The position numbers were made by a program, and so were the translations under genes. From the NCBI RefSeq assembly GCF_003367355.1, contig NZ_CP031413.1, positions 2,274,921 to 2,338,920 of the forward strand: 64,000 bases of DNA, given 5' to 3'. Below, one piece after another: positions 8,818 to 17,674 of the stretch (positions are counted from its first letter, which is position 1; every line of letters starts with the position of its first letter). The notes beneath the pieces are model-generated. The model had not been told where the DNA came from. It searched no databases and saw nothing but the letters and a program-made list of their open reading frames with translations. Origin of the DNA: Lysobacter sp. TY2-98 (lineage in GTDB: Bacteria > Pseudomonadota > Gammaproteobacteria > Xanthomonadales > Xanthomonadaceae).

Positions 8818-10434
8818 TCAGTGCGCGGCGACGGGCGCGAGCCCGGGTTCCCACACCGTCGCACGCCCCTTGCCACTTCGCTTGGACGCGTACATCGCCT
8901 GGTCCGCGCGTGCGAGCAGCGCGTTGGCGTCGATACCGCTGCGCGGCAGGTAGACCGCCACGCCCACGCTGGAGGACATGCGACGCGGCGCACCGCCGAT
9001 CACGTACGGCGTTTCGGCCACGCGCAGCAGCTTGTCGGCGACGATGTCCGCGTTCGGCATCGGTTCGGCGAACGCCTCGGCCACCACGACGAATTCGTCG
9101 CCGGCGAGGCGCGCCACCATGTCGACCGCGCGCACCGAATCGCGGATGCGACAGGCGAACTCGCGCAGCAGGTCGTCGCCCGCGTCATGCCCATAGGTGT
9201 CGTTGACCTGCTTGAAGCCGTCGAGGTCGATGAAATACACGCCGAGCGCGGTGCCGTTGCGGTCCGCACGTTGCATCGCACGCGGCAGCGATTCCAGCAG
9301 CAGGCGACGGTTCGGCAGGCCGGTCAGTGCGTCATGCAGCGCCTGCATGGCGAGCGAGACTTCGAGCTGCTTGCGCTCGGTGATGTCGCGCAGGAACGCA
9401 TCGAAGTAGCGGCGCTCGCCGCGCCAGCGCGAACGCATCGACACCTCTGCCGGGATCTCGCGGCCGTCGCGCGTCAGCGCCTGCATCTCGACACGACGGC
9501 CGATCCATTGGGTCTCGCCGGTCGCGAGGAACCTGCGCAGGTCGGCGTCGAAGGCCTCGCGATGCGCTTCGGCGAGCAGCATTTCCGAGAACAGGCGCCC
9601 ATAGGCCTGGCTGCGCGACCAGCCGAAGATGGTCCGTGCGGCGCGGTTCCATTCGACGACGCGGCCGTCCTCATCGAGCATGATGAACGCGTCGTTCGCC
9701 TGCTCGAGGATGGCGCGGTGGTTGGCGGCGTTCTCCGCCATTTCCGCCGTGCGCTCCTCGACGCGGCGCTCGAGCTCCTCGTTGATGCGCGCCAGCGCCT
9801 GCTTGCGCTCGGCCAGCGCGTCGAGCATGGCGTTGAACGAATCGACCAGTCGGCCGACCTCATGCACGCGACTCGGCAATGCACGCACGTCGTGGCGGCC
9901 TTCGCGCACCGCGTCGGCGACGTCGAGCAGGCGGTAGAGCCGGCGCGTCACCATGTGCGCGAGTGCGATCGCCAGCAGCGCGCCGAGTGCGACGGCGACA
10001 AGTGCGAACAGCAGGCCGTCGCGTACCGTGTCGCGCAGCGCACAGGCGATCGGCACCGGGTCCGGCGCGACGCGCAAGGCGCCGATATCACGACCTTCGC
10101 TGCGCAGCGGCACGGACGTCGTCGGCGGCGTCCCGCCGCGTTGCCAGACAACGCGACCATGACCATCGACGATCTGCAGCGCGACAAGGCCCGCATCGTC
10201 GATCAGGTCGCGGGCATCGGCCTCGATGCCGGCGCGATCGCCCCGCGCGAGTTCCGGCGCGATGTGCAGCGCGGCGCGCGTCGCGAGCTGGTGGACGTGG
10301 CGCGCCTCGGTCTCTCGCAATGACGCCTGCTGGCGCCACACCGCGTGCGCGACGAAGGCCGTCATCAGCACCGCCTGCACGAGCATGACGCCCGCCGCGA
10401 GCTGGCGGCGCAGCGAGGCGCGACTCATCCGCAC
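8818..10434 (-). CDS. Membrane diguanylate cyclase: sensor region-HAMP-PAS-GGDEF
   Basis: This 538-residue inner-membrane protein begins with a helix (about 10-32). A periplasmic region (about 33-135) and a second helix (about 140-163) precede a HAMP segment, a coiled coil, a PAS domain (about 235-355) and a C-terminal GGDEF domain. The catalytic loop is AGDEF, a variant generally still active. RAVD five residues upstream forms an intact I-site, so product inhibition is expected. The periplasmic region is short and cache-like, suggesting detection of an external small molecule, but no ligand can be named. Confidence 0.87.
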   Translation of the reverse strand: MRMSRASLRRQLAAGVMLVQAVLMTAFVAHAVWRQQASLRETEARHVHQLATRAALHIAPELARGDRAGIEADARDLIDDAGLVALQIVDGHGRVVWQRGGTPPTTSVPLRSEGRDIGALRVAPDPVPIACALRDTVRDGLLFALVAVALGALLAIALAHMVTRRLYRLLDVADAVREGRHDVRALPSRVHEVGRLVDSFNAMLDALAERKQALARINEELERRVEERTAEMAENAANHRAILEQANDAFIMLDEDGRVVEWNRAARTIFGWSRSQAYGRLFSEMLLAEAHREAFDADLRRFLATGETQWIGRRVEMQALTRDGREIPAEVSMRSRWRGERRYFDAFLRDITERKQLEVSLAMQALHDALTGLPNRRLLLESLPRAMQRADRNGTALGVYFIDLDGFKQVNDTYGHDAGDDLLREFACRIRDSVRAVDMVARLAGDEFVVVAEAFAEPMPNADIVADKLLRVAETPYVIGGAPRRMSSSVGVAVYLPRSGIDANALLARADQAMYASKRSGKGRATVWEPGLAPVAAH

Positions 10435-10636
10435 CTCCGATCACGCCCACACGGCAGCGTCCGCGCGCGTGTGCGCGTCGACAGCTCCGCTGGAGCGCCG
10501 GCCGGCGATGCAACCCCGGCCGACGGCGTGTGGTCGCGCATCGGCAAGCCCCGCAAACGTCGTCGGGCGGGACGCCCCGCCCGGCGGCCGCTAGGACGGT
10601 CCGCCGTGTTCCTTAACGGCCGGGGCGCCCGACTCT

Positions 10637-11233
10637 TCAGCGGGGCATGTGCTTCCAGTGGCGGGGTTTGCCCTCGGCGAGCCACTCCAGCGCCTGGGCG
10701 AGACGGCGGTCACGGGTGTCTTCGCGCTTGGCCTCGACGATCCATTCGACGTAGTCGCGGCGCTGACTCGGAGGAAAGCCGTCGAAGGTCGCCTTCGCGG
10801 CCGGATGCGCCGCGAGCGCCGAGCGCATCACCTCGGGCATCTCCAGCGCCGGCCGCGGCGTGCGCGGTCTGGCCGGACGCGGTGCATCGCTGTCGACCAG
10901 CGTGACCGCGCGACGCACCTGCTCGGCGATGTCCTTCGCCGGCGGCAGGTCATCGAGCGTGCGCAGGCGACCGAACTGGCCCATGCCGTCGTTGCGTGCC
11001 GCGCCCGTAACCTCGCTGGCGCGCCAGTAACCGAAGCTCGCGTGCTGCTTGAACGCCGCCATGCCGGCGATGAGCCGTCCCTGATGCATGAACACCGGAC
11101 GGCCCCAACGGATCGATTCATCGATATGGCTGCAGGCCGCGTGCACGTCGCGCCGCAGCCGTTCGAGCAGCGGCCGCGCGAACGGCGCAGCGTTGGCGAT
11201 GTAGGCGTCGACGCGCGGATCGGTGGTGGTCAT
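10637..11233 (-). CDS. YdeI/OmpD-associated family protein (DUF1801-like N-terminus)
   Basis: This 198-residue soluble protein has an N-terminal DUF1801-like fold (about 10-110; DESIRWGRPVFMHQGRLIAGMAAF) and a C-terminal YdeI-type segment. That segment contains FDGFPPSQRRDYVEWIVEAK and a helical end with RLAQALEWLAEGK. Members protect against some antimicrobial peptides or associate with envelope proteins, but the molecular role is unclear. The gene stands alone, separated by about 200 bp from the cyclase downstream and about 230 bp from the KGG gene on its other side. Confidence 0.82.
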   Translation of the reverse strand: MTTTDPRVDAYIANAAPFARPLLERLRRDVHAACSHIDESIRWGRPVFMHQGRLIAGMAAFKQHASFGYWRASEVTGAARNDGMGQFGRLRTLDDLPPAKDIAEQVRRAVTLVDSDAPRPARPRTPRPALEMPEVMRSALAAHPAAKATFDGFPPSQRRDYVEWIVEAKREDTRDRRLAQALEWLAEGKPRHWKHMPR

Positions 11234-11461
11234 GCCGGCGTGCTCCGTTCGTATCGCCCGCCATCAGCGGGCGACCGCATCGTCGCACTGTGCTGTCGCA
11301 TTTGCATCGCGCGCTGCGACACCGCGATGCAGCGGAGTGCACCGCGGTGAACGCCGTTAATTGGTTTCGACATGCGGATGCCGTGGAACTTACGGCCCGA
11401 TGCGGAGACTGCGCCCGGGCGTCGAGCACGTCCATGCAATCAATCCAGAGAGGAGTCGAAG

Positions 11462-11764
11462 ATGGCGAACAACCAGGGCGGCAACAATCGCAACGACAAC
11501 GATCGCGGTGGCAACCAGGGCAGCAATCAAGGCGGCAACCAGGGCGGAAACCAGGGCAGCGCCCGTGGTTTTGCCGCGATGGATCGGGACGAGCAGCGCG
11601 AGATCGCGTCGGAAGGCGGTCGCGCGGCGCACCGCAGCGGCAACGCGCACGAGTTCACCTCGCAGGAAGCCCGTGAGGCCGGTCGCAAGGGCGGCGAAGC
11701 CAGTCATGGCGGCGGCAGCAATCAAGGTGGCAACCAGGGCGGCCGCGGCGGCGACGACCGCTGA
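11462..11764 (+). CDS. KGG-repeat stress-type protein with Asn/Gly/Gln-rich repeats
   Basis: This 100-residue hydrophilic protein consists of Gly/Asn/Gln-rich low-complexity ends around a core (about residues 37-80). The core has two KGG-type repeats, SEGGRAAH and RKGGEASH, like the YciG/GsiB family induced in general stress and stationary phase. The protein is probably intrinsically disordered. GAGAGGAGT before ATG 11462 sets the start, and a strong palindromic terminator follows. About 230 bp of upstream DNA could hold its promoter. No function beyond stress protection by analogy can be claimed. Confidence 0.85.
   Translation: MANNQGGNNRNDNDRGGNQGSNQGGNQGGNQGSARGFAAMDRDEQREIASEGGRAAHRSGNAHEFTSQEAREAGRKGGEASHGGGSNQGGNQGGRGGDDR
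11510..11566 (+). repeat. In-gene tandem repeat encoding Gly-Asn-Gln-Gly units
   Basis: Approximate 12-base units of the form GGCAACCAGGGC, with variants using AGC or GGA, are repeated about four times and encode GNQG/SNQG. A further copy occurs near 11720-11745 at the other end of the same gene. Such units could expand or contract by slippage. Confidence 0.7.
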
Positions 11765-11785
11765 CACGCGCTGATCCGCGCAAAA

Positions 11786-11815
11786 GAAGACAGCGCGGAA
11801 TTCCGCGCTGTCTTC
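11786..11815. terminator. Perfect 30-bp palindrome, bidirectional terminator
   Basis: Two exact 15-base arms (11786-11800 and 11801-11815) meet without a spacer, with AAAA on the left and TTCGTT on the right side. It sits between the converging KGG gene and the acid phosphatase gene and probably ends both transcripts. Confidence 0.8.
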
Positions 11816-11839
11816 GTTCCCGTACCGCTGTCGACGTGA

Positions 11840-12736
11840 TCAGTGCGCCAGTCGCAGCGCCTCGCGCTTCGCGGCGCGGCGCGCATCGCGCGGCTGGCGG
11901 TAGTTGTTGTCGAACAGCGCCGGTTCCCATGAGCCGTAGGTCGGATTGGCGAGCACCCACCAGCGCTGGCCGAACCAGTCCTGGTGCGCGTTGTAGATCG
12001 TTCCGCGATTGTCCGGCGTGTTCGGTGCGATCTGCACGAAGTCGCCGAGCTGGTCGCCGAACTGCATCAGCACGCGGTACTTGCGGCCGATGAGCTGGCG
12101 ACGGCAGTTCTTGTCGCTGCCGTCCTGATCGCAGTCCTGCACGACGGTGCCGAGGCCGAGGAATGCGTCGTCCTTCACGTTCAAACCGACGCCGCGCAGG
12201 TTGGCGATCGTCGCGTCCTTGAGATCGACGGCGCGGTTGGAGATGAAGAACAGCGCGATGCCGCGTGCCTGCGCGGCCTTGGCGAATTCGAGCACGCCCG
12301 GAATCGCGGTGGCCTTGCGCTCGTTGACCCACGCCGCCCATTCGGCTTCGTTGAACTCGCCGCCCGCCTGCGTCAACCGCGCCTGGTAGGGCGAGTTGTC
12401 GAGCACCGTTTCGTCGACGTCGAAGATCACCGCCGGCGGCAGGCCGCGCGCCGGATTGCTGCGCTCGACCGGATCGAGTGCGTCCCACGTCTTGTCCTTG
12501 AGTGCGCGATCGAGCTGTGCGGTCGCGGCGCGGTACGTCTGCAACGAATTGGCGCGGTACTCGACCGACGTCTGCATCCACAGCACGGCGTTGAGGTTGT
12601 CGTCCGCAGGGACAGTGGCTGTCGGTGCGGGCGCCGAAACGGGCGCGTCGGCCGCGGGCGCATCGGCGCGCACGGCGTCGTGCTGGCAACCGGCGAGGAC
12701 AAGGGCGAGGCACAGCGGGGCGAACGAAAGGCGCAT
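11840..12736 (-). CDS. HAD-family acid phosphatase lipoprotein (class C, e(P4)-like)
   Basis: This 298-residue envelope lipoprotein has a signal sequence ending in lipobox LVLAGC (Cys16). An Ala/Pro linker and a HAD phosphatase domain (about 50-290) follow. Motif I is FDVDETVLDN, with the nucleophile and acid aspartates, and motif II is FISNR. The IIIB family signature YNAHQDWFG-type region lies near the end. Relatives dephosphorylate nucleotides such as NMN or other phosphomonoesters outside the cytoplasm. It converges with the KGG gene and diverges from the GTG-started gene at 12852. Confidence 0.88.
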   Translation of the reverse strand: MRLSFAPLCLALVLAGCQHDAVRADAPAADAPVSAPAPTATVPADDNLNAVLWMQTSVEYRANSLQTYRAATAQLDRALKDKTWDALDPVERSNPARGLPPAVIFDVDETVLDNSPYQARLTQAGGEFNEAEWAAWVNERKATAIPGVLEFAKAAQARGIALFFISNRAVDLKDATIANLRGVGLNVKDDAFLGLGTVVQDCDQDGSDKNCRRQLIGRKYRVLMQFGDQLGDFVQIAPNTPDNRGTIYNAHQDWFGQRWWVLANPTYGSWEPALFDNNYRQPRDARRAAKREALRLAH

Positions 12737-12839
12737 GGGGTCGGCCGGGAACGCGGGCCGACAGTCTAGGCGCTCGGCCGCTTGGACAGAACGGCGGCTG
12801 CCACAGCGCGTTCACTGCCGCTTGCCTACGGTCGCCGCC

Positions 12840-12847
12840 AAGGAGGT
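12840..12847 (+). promoter_or_regulatory. Strong Shine-Dalgarno deciding a GTG start
   Basis: AAGGAGGT, essentially the full anti-16S complement, lies four bases before GTG at 12852. Because the frame stays open far upstream, this site is the main argument for starting the protein there. Confidence 0.75.
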
Positions 12848-12851
12848 GTCC

Positions 12852-13307
12852 GTGCAGCCCAAATCCCGACGTGCCGCATGGTGGCAGGCCATCGCGCTGG
12901 TCGCCGTGACCGCGACGATCGCCACCGCGACGACGGTCCGCCTGCATCGCCCGTTCGATGCCGACACCCTCGCGATCCAGGTCGGCGAGCTGCACTCGGT
13001 CGCCGCCGAGACGCAGTTGCTCGTCGAGCAGGCCGGTCACGACCATCTCGCGCCTGCGTTCGTGCGGCACCACGCGCAGCAGCTGCGGACGACGGTCGAG
13101 CGCACGCGTGACGCGCTGGCCGGCAAGGCGGCGATCGCGCGCTACGACGCACAGCGTCGCCAGGCCCTAGCGCTGGCCGACGCGCTGCATGCGCGCCTCG
13201 ACGTGCTGGCGCGCGACGCCGCTTCGGCGTCGGCCACGCCACAGGCCTTCGCCGCGCTGGCGGACGCGCTCGACGCGCTCGATCACCGCATCAAGCCGGA
13301 CGCCTGA
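12852..13307 (+). CDS. Small membrane-anchored helical protein, first gene of NRAMP-like operon
   Basis: This 151-residue protein has one N-terminal hydrophobic helix (about residues 10-28, WWQAIALVAVTATIATATTV). A long, mostly helical periplasmic region follows, rich in Ala, Arg, Asp and His (LHSVAAETQLLVEQAGHDH, VRHHAQQLRTTVERTRDAL). It starts with GTG behind an ideal ribosome-binding site. Its stop is three bases from the transporter start, implying co-translation and a shared function. I do not recognise the family. The repeated histidines and acidic residues could bind metal, but that is speculation. Confidence 0.7.
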   Translation: MQPKSRRAAWWQAIALVAVTATIATATTVRLHRPFDADTLAIQVGELHSVAAETQLLVEQAGHDHLAPAFVRHHAQQLRTTVERTRDALAGKAAIARYDAQRRQALALADALHARLDVLARDAASASATPQAFAALADALDALDHRIKPDA

Positions 13308-13310
13308 CCG

Positions 13311-14546
13311 ATGGCGATGTTCCTTGAACTCTTCCTCGGCGTGCTGACCGCGATGGGCGGCTTCGTCGAGATCGGCGAACTCACCTTCATGCTCAACGCC
13401 GGCAGCAAGTTCGACTACTCGCTGCTGTGGGTGGTCGCGATCGGCACGGTCGGCATCATGGTCTACGGCGAGATCGCCGGGCGCATCGCCGCCGTGCGCG
13501 GCCAGGGCGTCTTCAACGTGATCCGCGAGCGCGCGGGCATCCGTCTCGGCCTGCTCACGCTGTTCGCGGCGACGCTGGTCTGCCTGCTCACCACCGCCGC
13601 GGAAATCGGCGCGATCGCGCTGCTGTGGAACCTGCTGTCGGGTTGGCCGTATCGCTGGCTGCTGCTCGCCGCGTTCGCGTTTCTCGTGCTGGTGGTGTGG
13701 TTCCTGAAGTTCGGGACCATCGAGCGCGTGTTCGGCCTGTTCGGGCTGATGATGACGGTGTTTCTCGTCGCCGTGTGGAAGATGCATCCCGACTGGAGCG
13801 CGGTCGCGCATGGGTTGGTGCCGACGGTTCCCGCGTTGCCGCCCGGTCGCAAACTGCTGTACGCGTACTACGCGGTCTCGCTCTTCAGTTCGGTGATGCT
13901 GCCGTACGAGACCTACTTCTACGCCTCCGGCGTGGTCGAGGATCACTGGACACCGAAATACCTCCGACTCAATCGTTTCATCGTCATCGTCGGCTTCGCG
14001 CTCGGTTCGTTGCTTTCGGCGTCGCTGCTGGTGATCGGCAAGCTGTATTTCGGCCATGCGCAGGTCGATCCCTCGCTGCCGGGCACCGCGGCGTTCAGCG
14101 CGGCCAGCGTGCTCGGACGTGCAGGCCTGTGGCTGGCGGTCGGTGGCATGTTCTTCGCGTTTGCGGGCGCGGGCATCGAGACCGCGATGTCGTCGGCGTA
14201 CAACATCGCGCAGTTCTTCGGCTGGACGTGGGGCAAGTACCGCACCGCGCGTGGCGCGCCGCGATTCGCACTCGCATGGATCATCGTCTTCATCGCGGCC
14301 ACAGCCATCGTGCTGACGGGCGTCGATCCGATCCAGGTGGTGGAGTACTCGATCGTGTTCTCGGTGGTGATCCTGCCGCTCACCTACTTCCCGATGATGG
14401 CGATCTCGCGCGATCCCGACACGATGGGCGTGTACCGCAACGGCTGGCTGTCGAACACGCTGGGGTGGGCGTTCTTCGTCGTCGTCTGCATCGCCGCGGT
14501 CGCCGCGATCCCGCTGCTGGTCATGACCCACGGAGGCCAGGGATGA
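13311..14546 (+). CDS. Divergent NRAMP (SLC11)-family metal transporter
   Basis: This 411-residue inner-membrane protein has about 11 hydrophobic helices and NRAMP-like topology (FDYSLLWVVAIGTVGIM after the first helix). The usual helix-1 metal motif DPGN is replaced by EIGE in the stretch GGFVEIGELTF. The helix-6 motif MPH is replaced by LPYE (VMLPYETYFYAS). The loss of the soft-metal-selecting methionine recalls the NRMT branch, which transports Mg. Substrate is therefore uncertain and may be a hard cation. The gene overlaps the next by ATGA. Confidence 0.78.
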   Translation: MAMFLELFLGVLTAMGGFVEIGELTFMLNAGSKFDYSLLWVVAIGTVGIMVYGEIAGRIAAVRGQGVFNVIRERAGIRLGLLTLFAATLVCLLTTAAEIGAIALLWNLLSGWPYRWLLLAAFAFLVLVVWFLKFGTIERVFGLFGLMMTVFLVAVWKMHPDWSAVAHGLVPTVPALPPGRKLLYAYYAVSLFSSVMLPYETYFYASGVVEDHWTPKYLRLNRFIVIVGFALGSLLSASLLVIGKLYFGHAQVDPSLPGTAAFSAASVLGRAGLWLAVGGMFFAFAGAGIETAMSSAYNIAQFFGWTWGKYRTARGAPRFALAWIIVFIAATAIVLTGVDPIQVVEYSIVFSVVILPLTYFPMMAISRDPDTMGVYRNGWLSNTLGWAFFVVVCIAAVAAIPLLVMTHGGQG

Positions 14547-14923
14547 AACACGGACTCGGGCGCGAGCCCTACATCGACGTGTTCCGGCAGGTGCTCGACC
14601 ACGCAGTCATCGATGCGGACGACTGGATGTGCGGCATGGTCGACGACATCGAGCTCGAGGGCGGGGTCGGTGAGCCCTTGCGGATCACCGCGCTGTTGAT
14701 CGGTCCCGGCGCGTGGATGCCGCGCCTGCCGGCGCTGTTCGCGCGCACGTTGCCGCATGTGTTCGGCACGCGCTGCGTGCGCGTGCCGTGGGCGGAAGTG
14801 TCGAGCGTGGGCGAGCACATCCGGCTCAAATGCCGGCGCGCGCAATACGGACTGGCGACGGTCGACCGCAGGCTCGGCCTGAGGATCGGCAAGGTTCCGG
14901 GCAGCGAACGGGGTGGCGCATGA
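14543..14923 (+). CDS. PRC-barrel-like protein, NRAMP-like operon gene 3
   Basis: This 126-residue soluble protein has a first half (about 10-60; VLDHAVIDADDWMCGMVDDIEL, then PLRITALLIGPGAW) resembling PRC-barrel domains, in which a short strand pattern is followed by an LGxVxDxxL-like segment. The second half has a further strand-rich segment (VRVPWAEVSSVGEHIRLKC). PRC-barrel proteins accompany or are fused to Mg transporters such as MgtE in other bacteria, so a cytoplasmic regulatory or metal-sensing subunit is a reasonable guess. It overlaps the transporter stop by four bases and is itself overlapped by the next gene. Confidence 0.65.
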   Translation: MKHGLGREPYIDVFRQVLDHAVIDADDWMCGMVDDIELEGGVGEPLRITALLIGPGAWMPRLPALFARTLPHVFGTRCVRVPWAEVSSVGEHIRLKCRRAQYGLATVDRRLGLRIGKVPGSERGGA

Positions 14924-15216
14924 ACGCGACGACGCGGCTGACGCGCATCACCCAGCTCGAAGGCATCGCCGTGCGCGCGCAGGACGGTAGCCGGCTCGGT
15001 CATGCGTTCGAAATCCGCAGCAACGGTGCGGCGGAGACGCAGCCCACCTGGCGCGAGCGCAGCATCGATGCGCTGCTGTGCGGACGTCTCGGTCTGCTCG
15101 AACGGTTGGGCTGGAGGGAGCCTGACGCGCTCGTCGTGCCGTGGGAGGCGGTGATCGCGCGCGACGAACGCGGGCTCATCGTGCGCGGCACCCGGGACGA
15201 CTACACGCGCACCTGA
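14920..15216 (+). CDS. Second PRC-barrel-like protein, NRAMP-like operon gene 4
   Basis: This 98-residue soluble protein starts at ATG 14920, inside the previous stop (ATGA), so translation is coupled. Strands such as LEGIAVRAQDGSRLGHAFEIR and DALVVPWEAVIARDERGLIVRG resemble a PRC-barrel half like its neighbour, with a divergent arginine-rich centre. It is the last gene before a GC-rich hairpin. The function is unknown. Two tandem PRC-like genes suggest they form a complex with each other or with the transporter. Confidence 0.6.
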   Translation: MNATTRLTRITQLEGIAVRAQDGSRLGHAFEIRSNGAAETQPTWRERSIDALLCGRLGLLERLGWREPDALVVPWEAVIARDERGLIVRGTRDDYTRT

Positions 15217-15222
15217 TACGAC

Positions 15223-15248
15223 GCGGCCCGCCTCGAGGGGCGGGCCGC
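15223..15248. terminator. GC-rich hairpin at end of NRAMP-like operon
   Basis: A perfect 10-bp stem GCGGCCCGCC (15223-15232) pairs with 15239-15248 around a 6-base loop. It lies seven bases after the operon and 26 bases before the stop of the converging transpeptidase gene. No U-tract follows, so it may stabilise 3' ends rather than terminate alone. Confidence 0.6.
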
Positions 15249-15273
15249 AAGTCAACGCCGGCGCAGCTTCACG

Positions 15274-16548
15274 TCACTCGCGCATCGTCACCTGCATGCC
15301 GGGCGTGACCACCTTGGACAGTGCCTGCACATCCCAGTTGGTCATGCGGATGCAGCCATTGGATTCGGTCTTGCCGATGCGATCGGGATGCGGCGTGCCG
15401 TGGATGCCGTAGTGCTCCTTGGTCAGGCCGATCCAGACCGTGCCGACCGGGTTGTTCGGGCCCGGCTTCACGTCGGCTTCCTTGTCCGTCTTCTTGCTGC
15501 CGGCGATCAGCTTGGGGTCGTAATGCCAGACCGGGTTCTGCTGCACGGCGGTGACCTTCCAGTCGCCGATCGGCAGCGGGAACTCGGCGCTGCCCGTGGT
15601 GACGGGGAACTGGGCGAGCGTCTTGTCGTTCGCGTCGACGATCAACAGCGCGGAATCGGACTTGTCGACCACGAGCTTCGCCGGCGCGGGGAACTGCTCG
15701 CCCGGTTGCACGTTGAGCACGGTGATCGTCGTGCCGGCAGCGGGCGCAGCCTTGGTGGTGGCGGTCTTGGACGCATCCGCCTTGGCTGTCCCCTTCGACG
15801 CATCGGCCTTCGCAGCGTCGGCCTTCGTCGTCGATGCCGCGTTCGCCGCGTCCAGCGCCGCGAAGTCGACATCCGGGTTGAGCTTCTTCAGCAAGGCCGG
15901 CGCCATGTGGAACTTCTCGGCGATCTTTTCGAGCGCGCTCTCGTACGGCAGTGCATCGAGCTTGGCCATATCCATCGGCGACTTCGGCGTCTTCGCGAAC
16001 GAGCCGGCGAGATCGTCGGCGGTCAGCGCGTAGTCGATCAGCACGGGTGCGGTGTCACGATTGAGCAGGTCCCAGGTCGCGCTGTCGAGCGTGCCGGTGG
16101 CCTTGATGCTGTTCGCGCCCTGGAACGCCTTGACGGCGCGCTGCATGTTGCTGCCCTTCGCGCCGTCGATTTCACCGGGCGAGAAGAACGCGCGCTCCAG
16201 AAGGACCTGCGCGCGCAGGGGATCTTCCTTGGCTAGCTTGGCGTCGGCGGCCGCGGCCACCACGGGCGGCGGCGTAGGAACGGGCGCAGGCGCCGCGGCG
16301 GCGTCGCCCGGTGCGACCGGCAACGTCGACGTCGGCGTGCCCGGCTGGCCGTCCTGCATGCCGGGCGGCTGCGCGACACCGGGTGAGACGGGTGCCGTCG
16401 TCGCGACCGACGTAGCGGCGGGTGCAGGTGTCGGTGCGGACGTCGCCGCATCCTTCGACGGGCTGGGCGACATCGAACATGCGGCGAGCAGCGCGACGGA
16501 CAGCGCGGACGCGAGGGGCAACAGTTGCGAGGACGAAGTGGATCGCAT
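15274..16548 (-). CDS. L,D-transpeptidase lipoprotein with peptidoglycan-binding domain (YkuD family)
   Basis: This 424-residue envelope protein has a signal peptide ending in lipobox LLAAC. A Pro/Ala/Thr-rich linker leads to a peptidoglycan-binding-like helical domain (about 95-150) and a LysM-like stretch ([19 protein letters not shown]). An Ala/Lys-rich spacer and a C-terminal YkuD domain follow. The catalytic signature [20 protein letters not shown] is complete, with catalytic Cys in SNGC. Such enzymes form 3-3 cross-links or attach proteins to peptidoglycan. The Ala/Lys repeats ([11 protein letters not shown]) are compositionally biased and may span the periplasm. Confidence 0.9.
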   Translation of the reverse strand: MRSTSSSQLLPLASALSVALLAACSMSPSPSKDAATSAPTPAPAATSVATTAPVSPGVAQPPGMQDGQPGTPTSTLPVAPGDAAAAPAPVPTPPPVVAAAADAKLAKEDPLRAQVLLERAFFSPGEIDGAKGSNMQRAVKAFQGANSIKATGTLDSATWDLLNRDTAPVLIDYALTADDLAGSFAKTPKSPMDMAKLDALPYESALEKIAEKFHMAPALLKKLNPDVDFAALDAANAASTTKADAAKADASKGTAKADASKTATTKAAPAAGTTITVLNVQPGEQFPAPAKLVVDKSDSALLIVDANDKTLAQFPVTTGSAEFPLPIGDWKVTAVQQNPVWHYDPKLIAGSKKTDKEADVKPGPNNPVGTVWIGLTKEHYGIHGTPHPDRIGKTESNGCIRMTNWDVQALSKVVTPGMQVTMRE

Positions 16549-16770
16549 GGAGACGGCACCGCGGTGGAGATGCGTTCCATCCTTCGTGCGGCCGGTCTTC
16601 GAGGCGTGAATCCCCGCCATCGCGGCAACCGTCCGTTCATGCTTGCGACGCGCTCGTCGCCGTGACATCGCGACGGCCAGCGCCGCGCGACGATCCGTCC
16701 CGACCGCCGGCCCAATTCGCAGGCCATCGCCGTGCGAGCATCGGCCGCCGCACTCCGGGGGGATTGCCGA

Positions 16771-17178
16771 ATGGCCATGGTGTTCTGGGCGCACGTCGCG
16801 TTCGACGGCGCACTCCACTGCGAAGGCGCCGACCGCCTCGCGCTCTACCGTCACCGCCACGCGCTCGATGCGCTGGCGCAGCGACTGGGTCTGCCGCGCC
16901 TGGACGCGATGGTCGACACCACCGACCTGCGCTTCAACTTCGGTGAGCTTGATGTCCCCGACGACGACCCGAACGCGGCGATGCTGGTCAACGGCGTCTG
17001 GTGCGACGCCGAGCGGGCGCTGCTGCTGTTCGAGGGCCTCGATGCGGCGCTCGACGGCGAGGCGACGCTGGACGCCAAGGCGCGTCTGGCCGTGCGCGAG
17101 GAGCTGCAGGGCGTGCTCGACTTCCTCCGGCCGCGCGCCATCGACGGCGCGCGCTTCAACCTCGCGGTGGTGATGTGA
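16771..17178 (+). CDS. Conserved hypothetical protein
   Basis: This 135-residue acidic soluble protein begins [20 protein letters not shown]. No signal, membrane helix or catalytic motif is visible, and I do not recognise the family. ATG 16771 follows a run of six G residues that can serve as ribosome-binding site; ATG 16777 is an alternative. Its stop codon overlaps the GTG start of the VOC gene by four bases, so the two are translationally coupled and may act together. Confidence 0.6.
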   Translation: MAMVFWAHVAFDGALHCEGADRLALYRHRHALDALAQRLGLPRLDAMVDTTDLRFNFGELDVPDDDPNAAMLVNGVWCDAERALLLFEGLDAALDGEATLDAKARLAVREELQGVLDFLRPRAIDGARFNLAVVM

Positions 17179-17606
17179 GCCGACGCCTGACGCCGTTCCA
17201 TCTCGCGATTCCCGTGCATGACGTCGCCGCGGCGCGTGCCTTCTACGGCGGCGTGCTCGGCTGCGCGGAAGGGCGCAGTGCCGAGCGCTGGGTCGACTTC
17301 GACCTGTACGGCCACCAGCTGGTCTGCCATCGCGTGGATGGCATGACGGCGCGTGTTACCGGCGACAACGCGGTCGACGGCCACGACGTGCCGGTGCCGC
17401 ATTTCGGTGTCGTGCTGGAGATGGACGACTGGACCGCCCTCGCCGATCGCCTGCGCACCGCCGGCATCGACTTCGTGATCGAACCGCACGTGCGCTTCGT
17501 CGGCCAGCCGGGCGAACAGGCGACGATGTTCTTCCTCGATCCGTCGGGCAATGCGGTCGAGTTCAAGGCGTTCGCCGACATCGATGCGCAGCTGTTCGCG
17601 ACGTGA
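17175..17606 (+). CDS. VOC/glyoxalase superfamily protein
   Basis: This 143-residue metal-binding protein has the paired beta-alpha-beta-beta-beta modules of the vicinal oxygen chelate fold. Likely metal ligands are the His in [10 protein letters not shown] (about residue 8), a His near the middle ([10 protein letters not shown]) and the Glu in NAVEFKAF (about 130). The [13 protein letters not shown] ending is typical. It starts with GTG overlapping the upstream stop (GTGA). Substrate cannot be inferred; relatives include dioxygenases, isomerases and resistance proteins. Confidence 0.85.
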   Translation: MSRRLTPFHLAIPVHDVAAARAFYGGVLGCAEGRSAERWVDFDLYGHQLVCHRVDGMTARVTGDNAVDGHDVPVPHFGVVLEMDDWTALADRLRTAGIDFVIEPHVRFVGQPGEQATMFFLDPSGNAVEFKAFADIDAQLFAT

Positions 17607-17674
17607 GCGGAATGTTCAGCCGTTCGCACACGGCGCGTGCGAGTCTCCACGTCCCGCCACCGTGGATATCCGCC

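Noticed and set aside
11386..11412. GGAACTT resembling an ECF sigma -35 element before the KGG gene
   Set aside because: No matching -10 element (TCTAA or similar) at the right spacing, so no promoter is called.
11510..11745. Repeats resembling a short CRISPR-like array
   Set aside because: Units are 12 bases, contiguous and inside a coding frame; there are no spacers and no cas genes.
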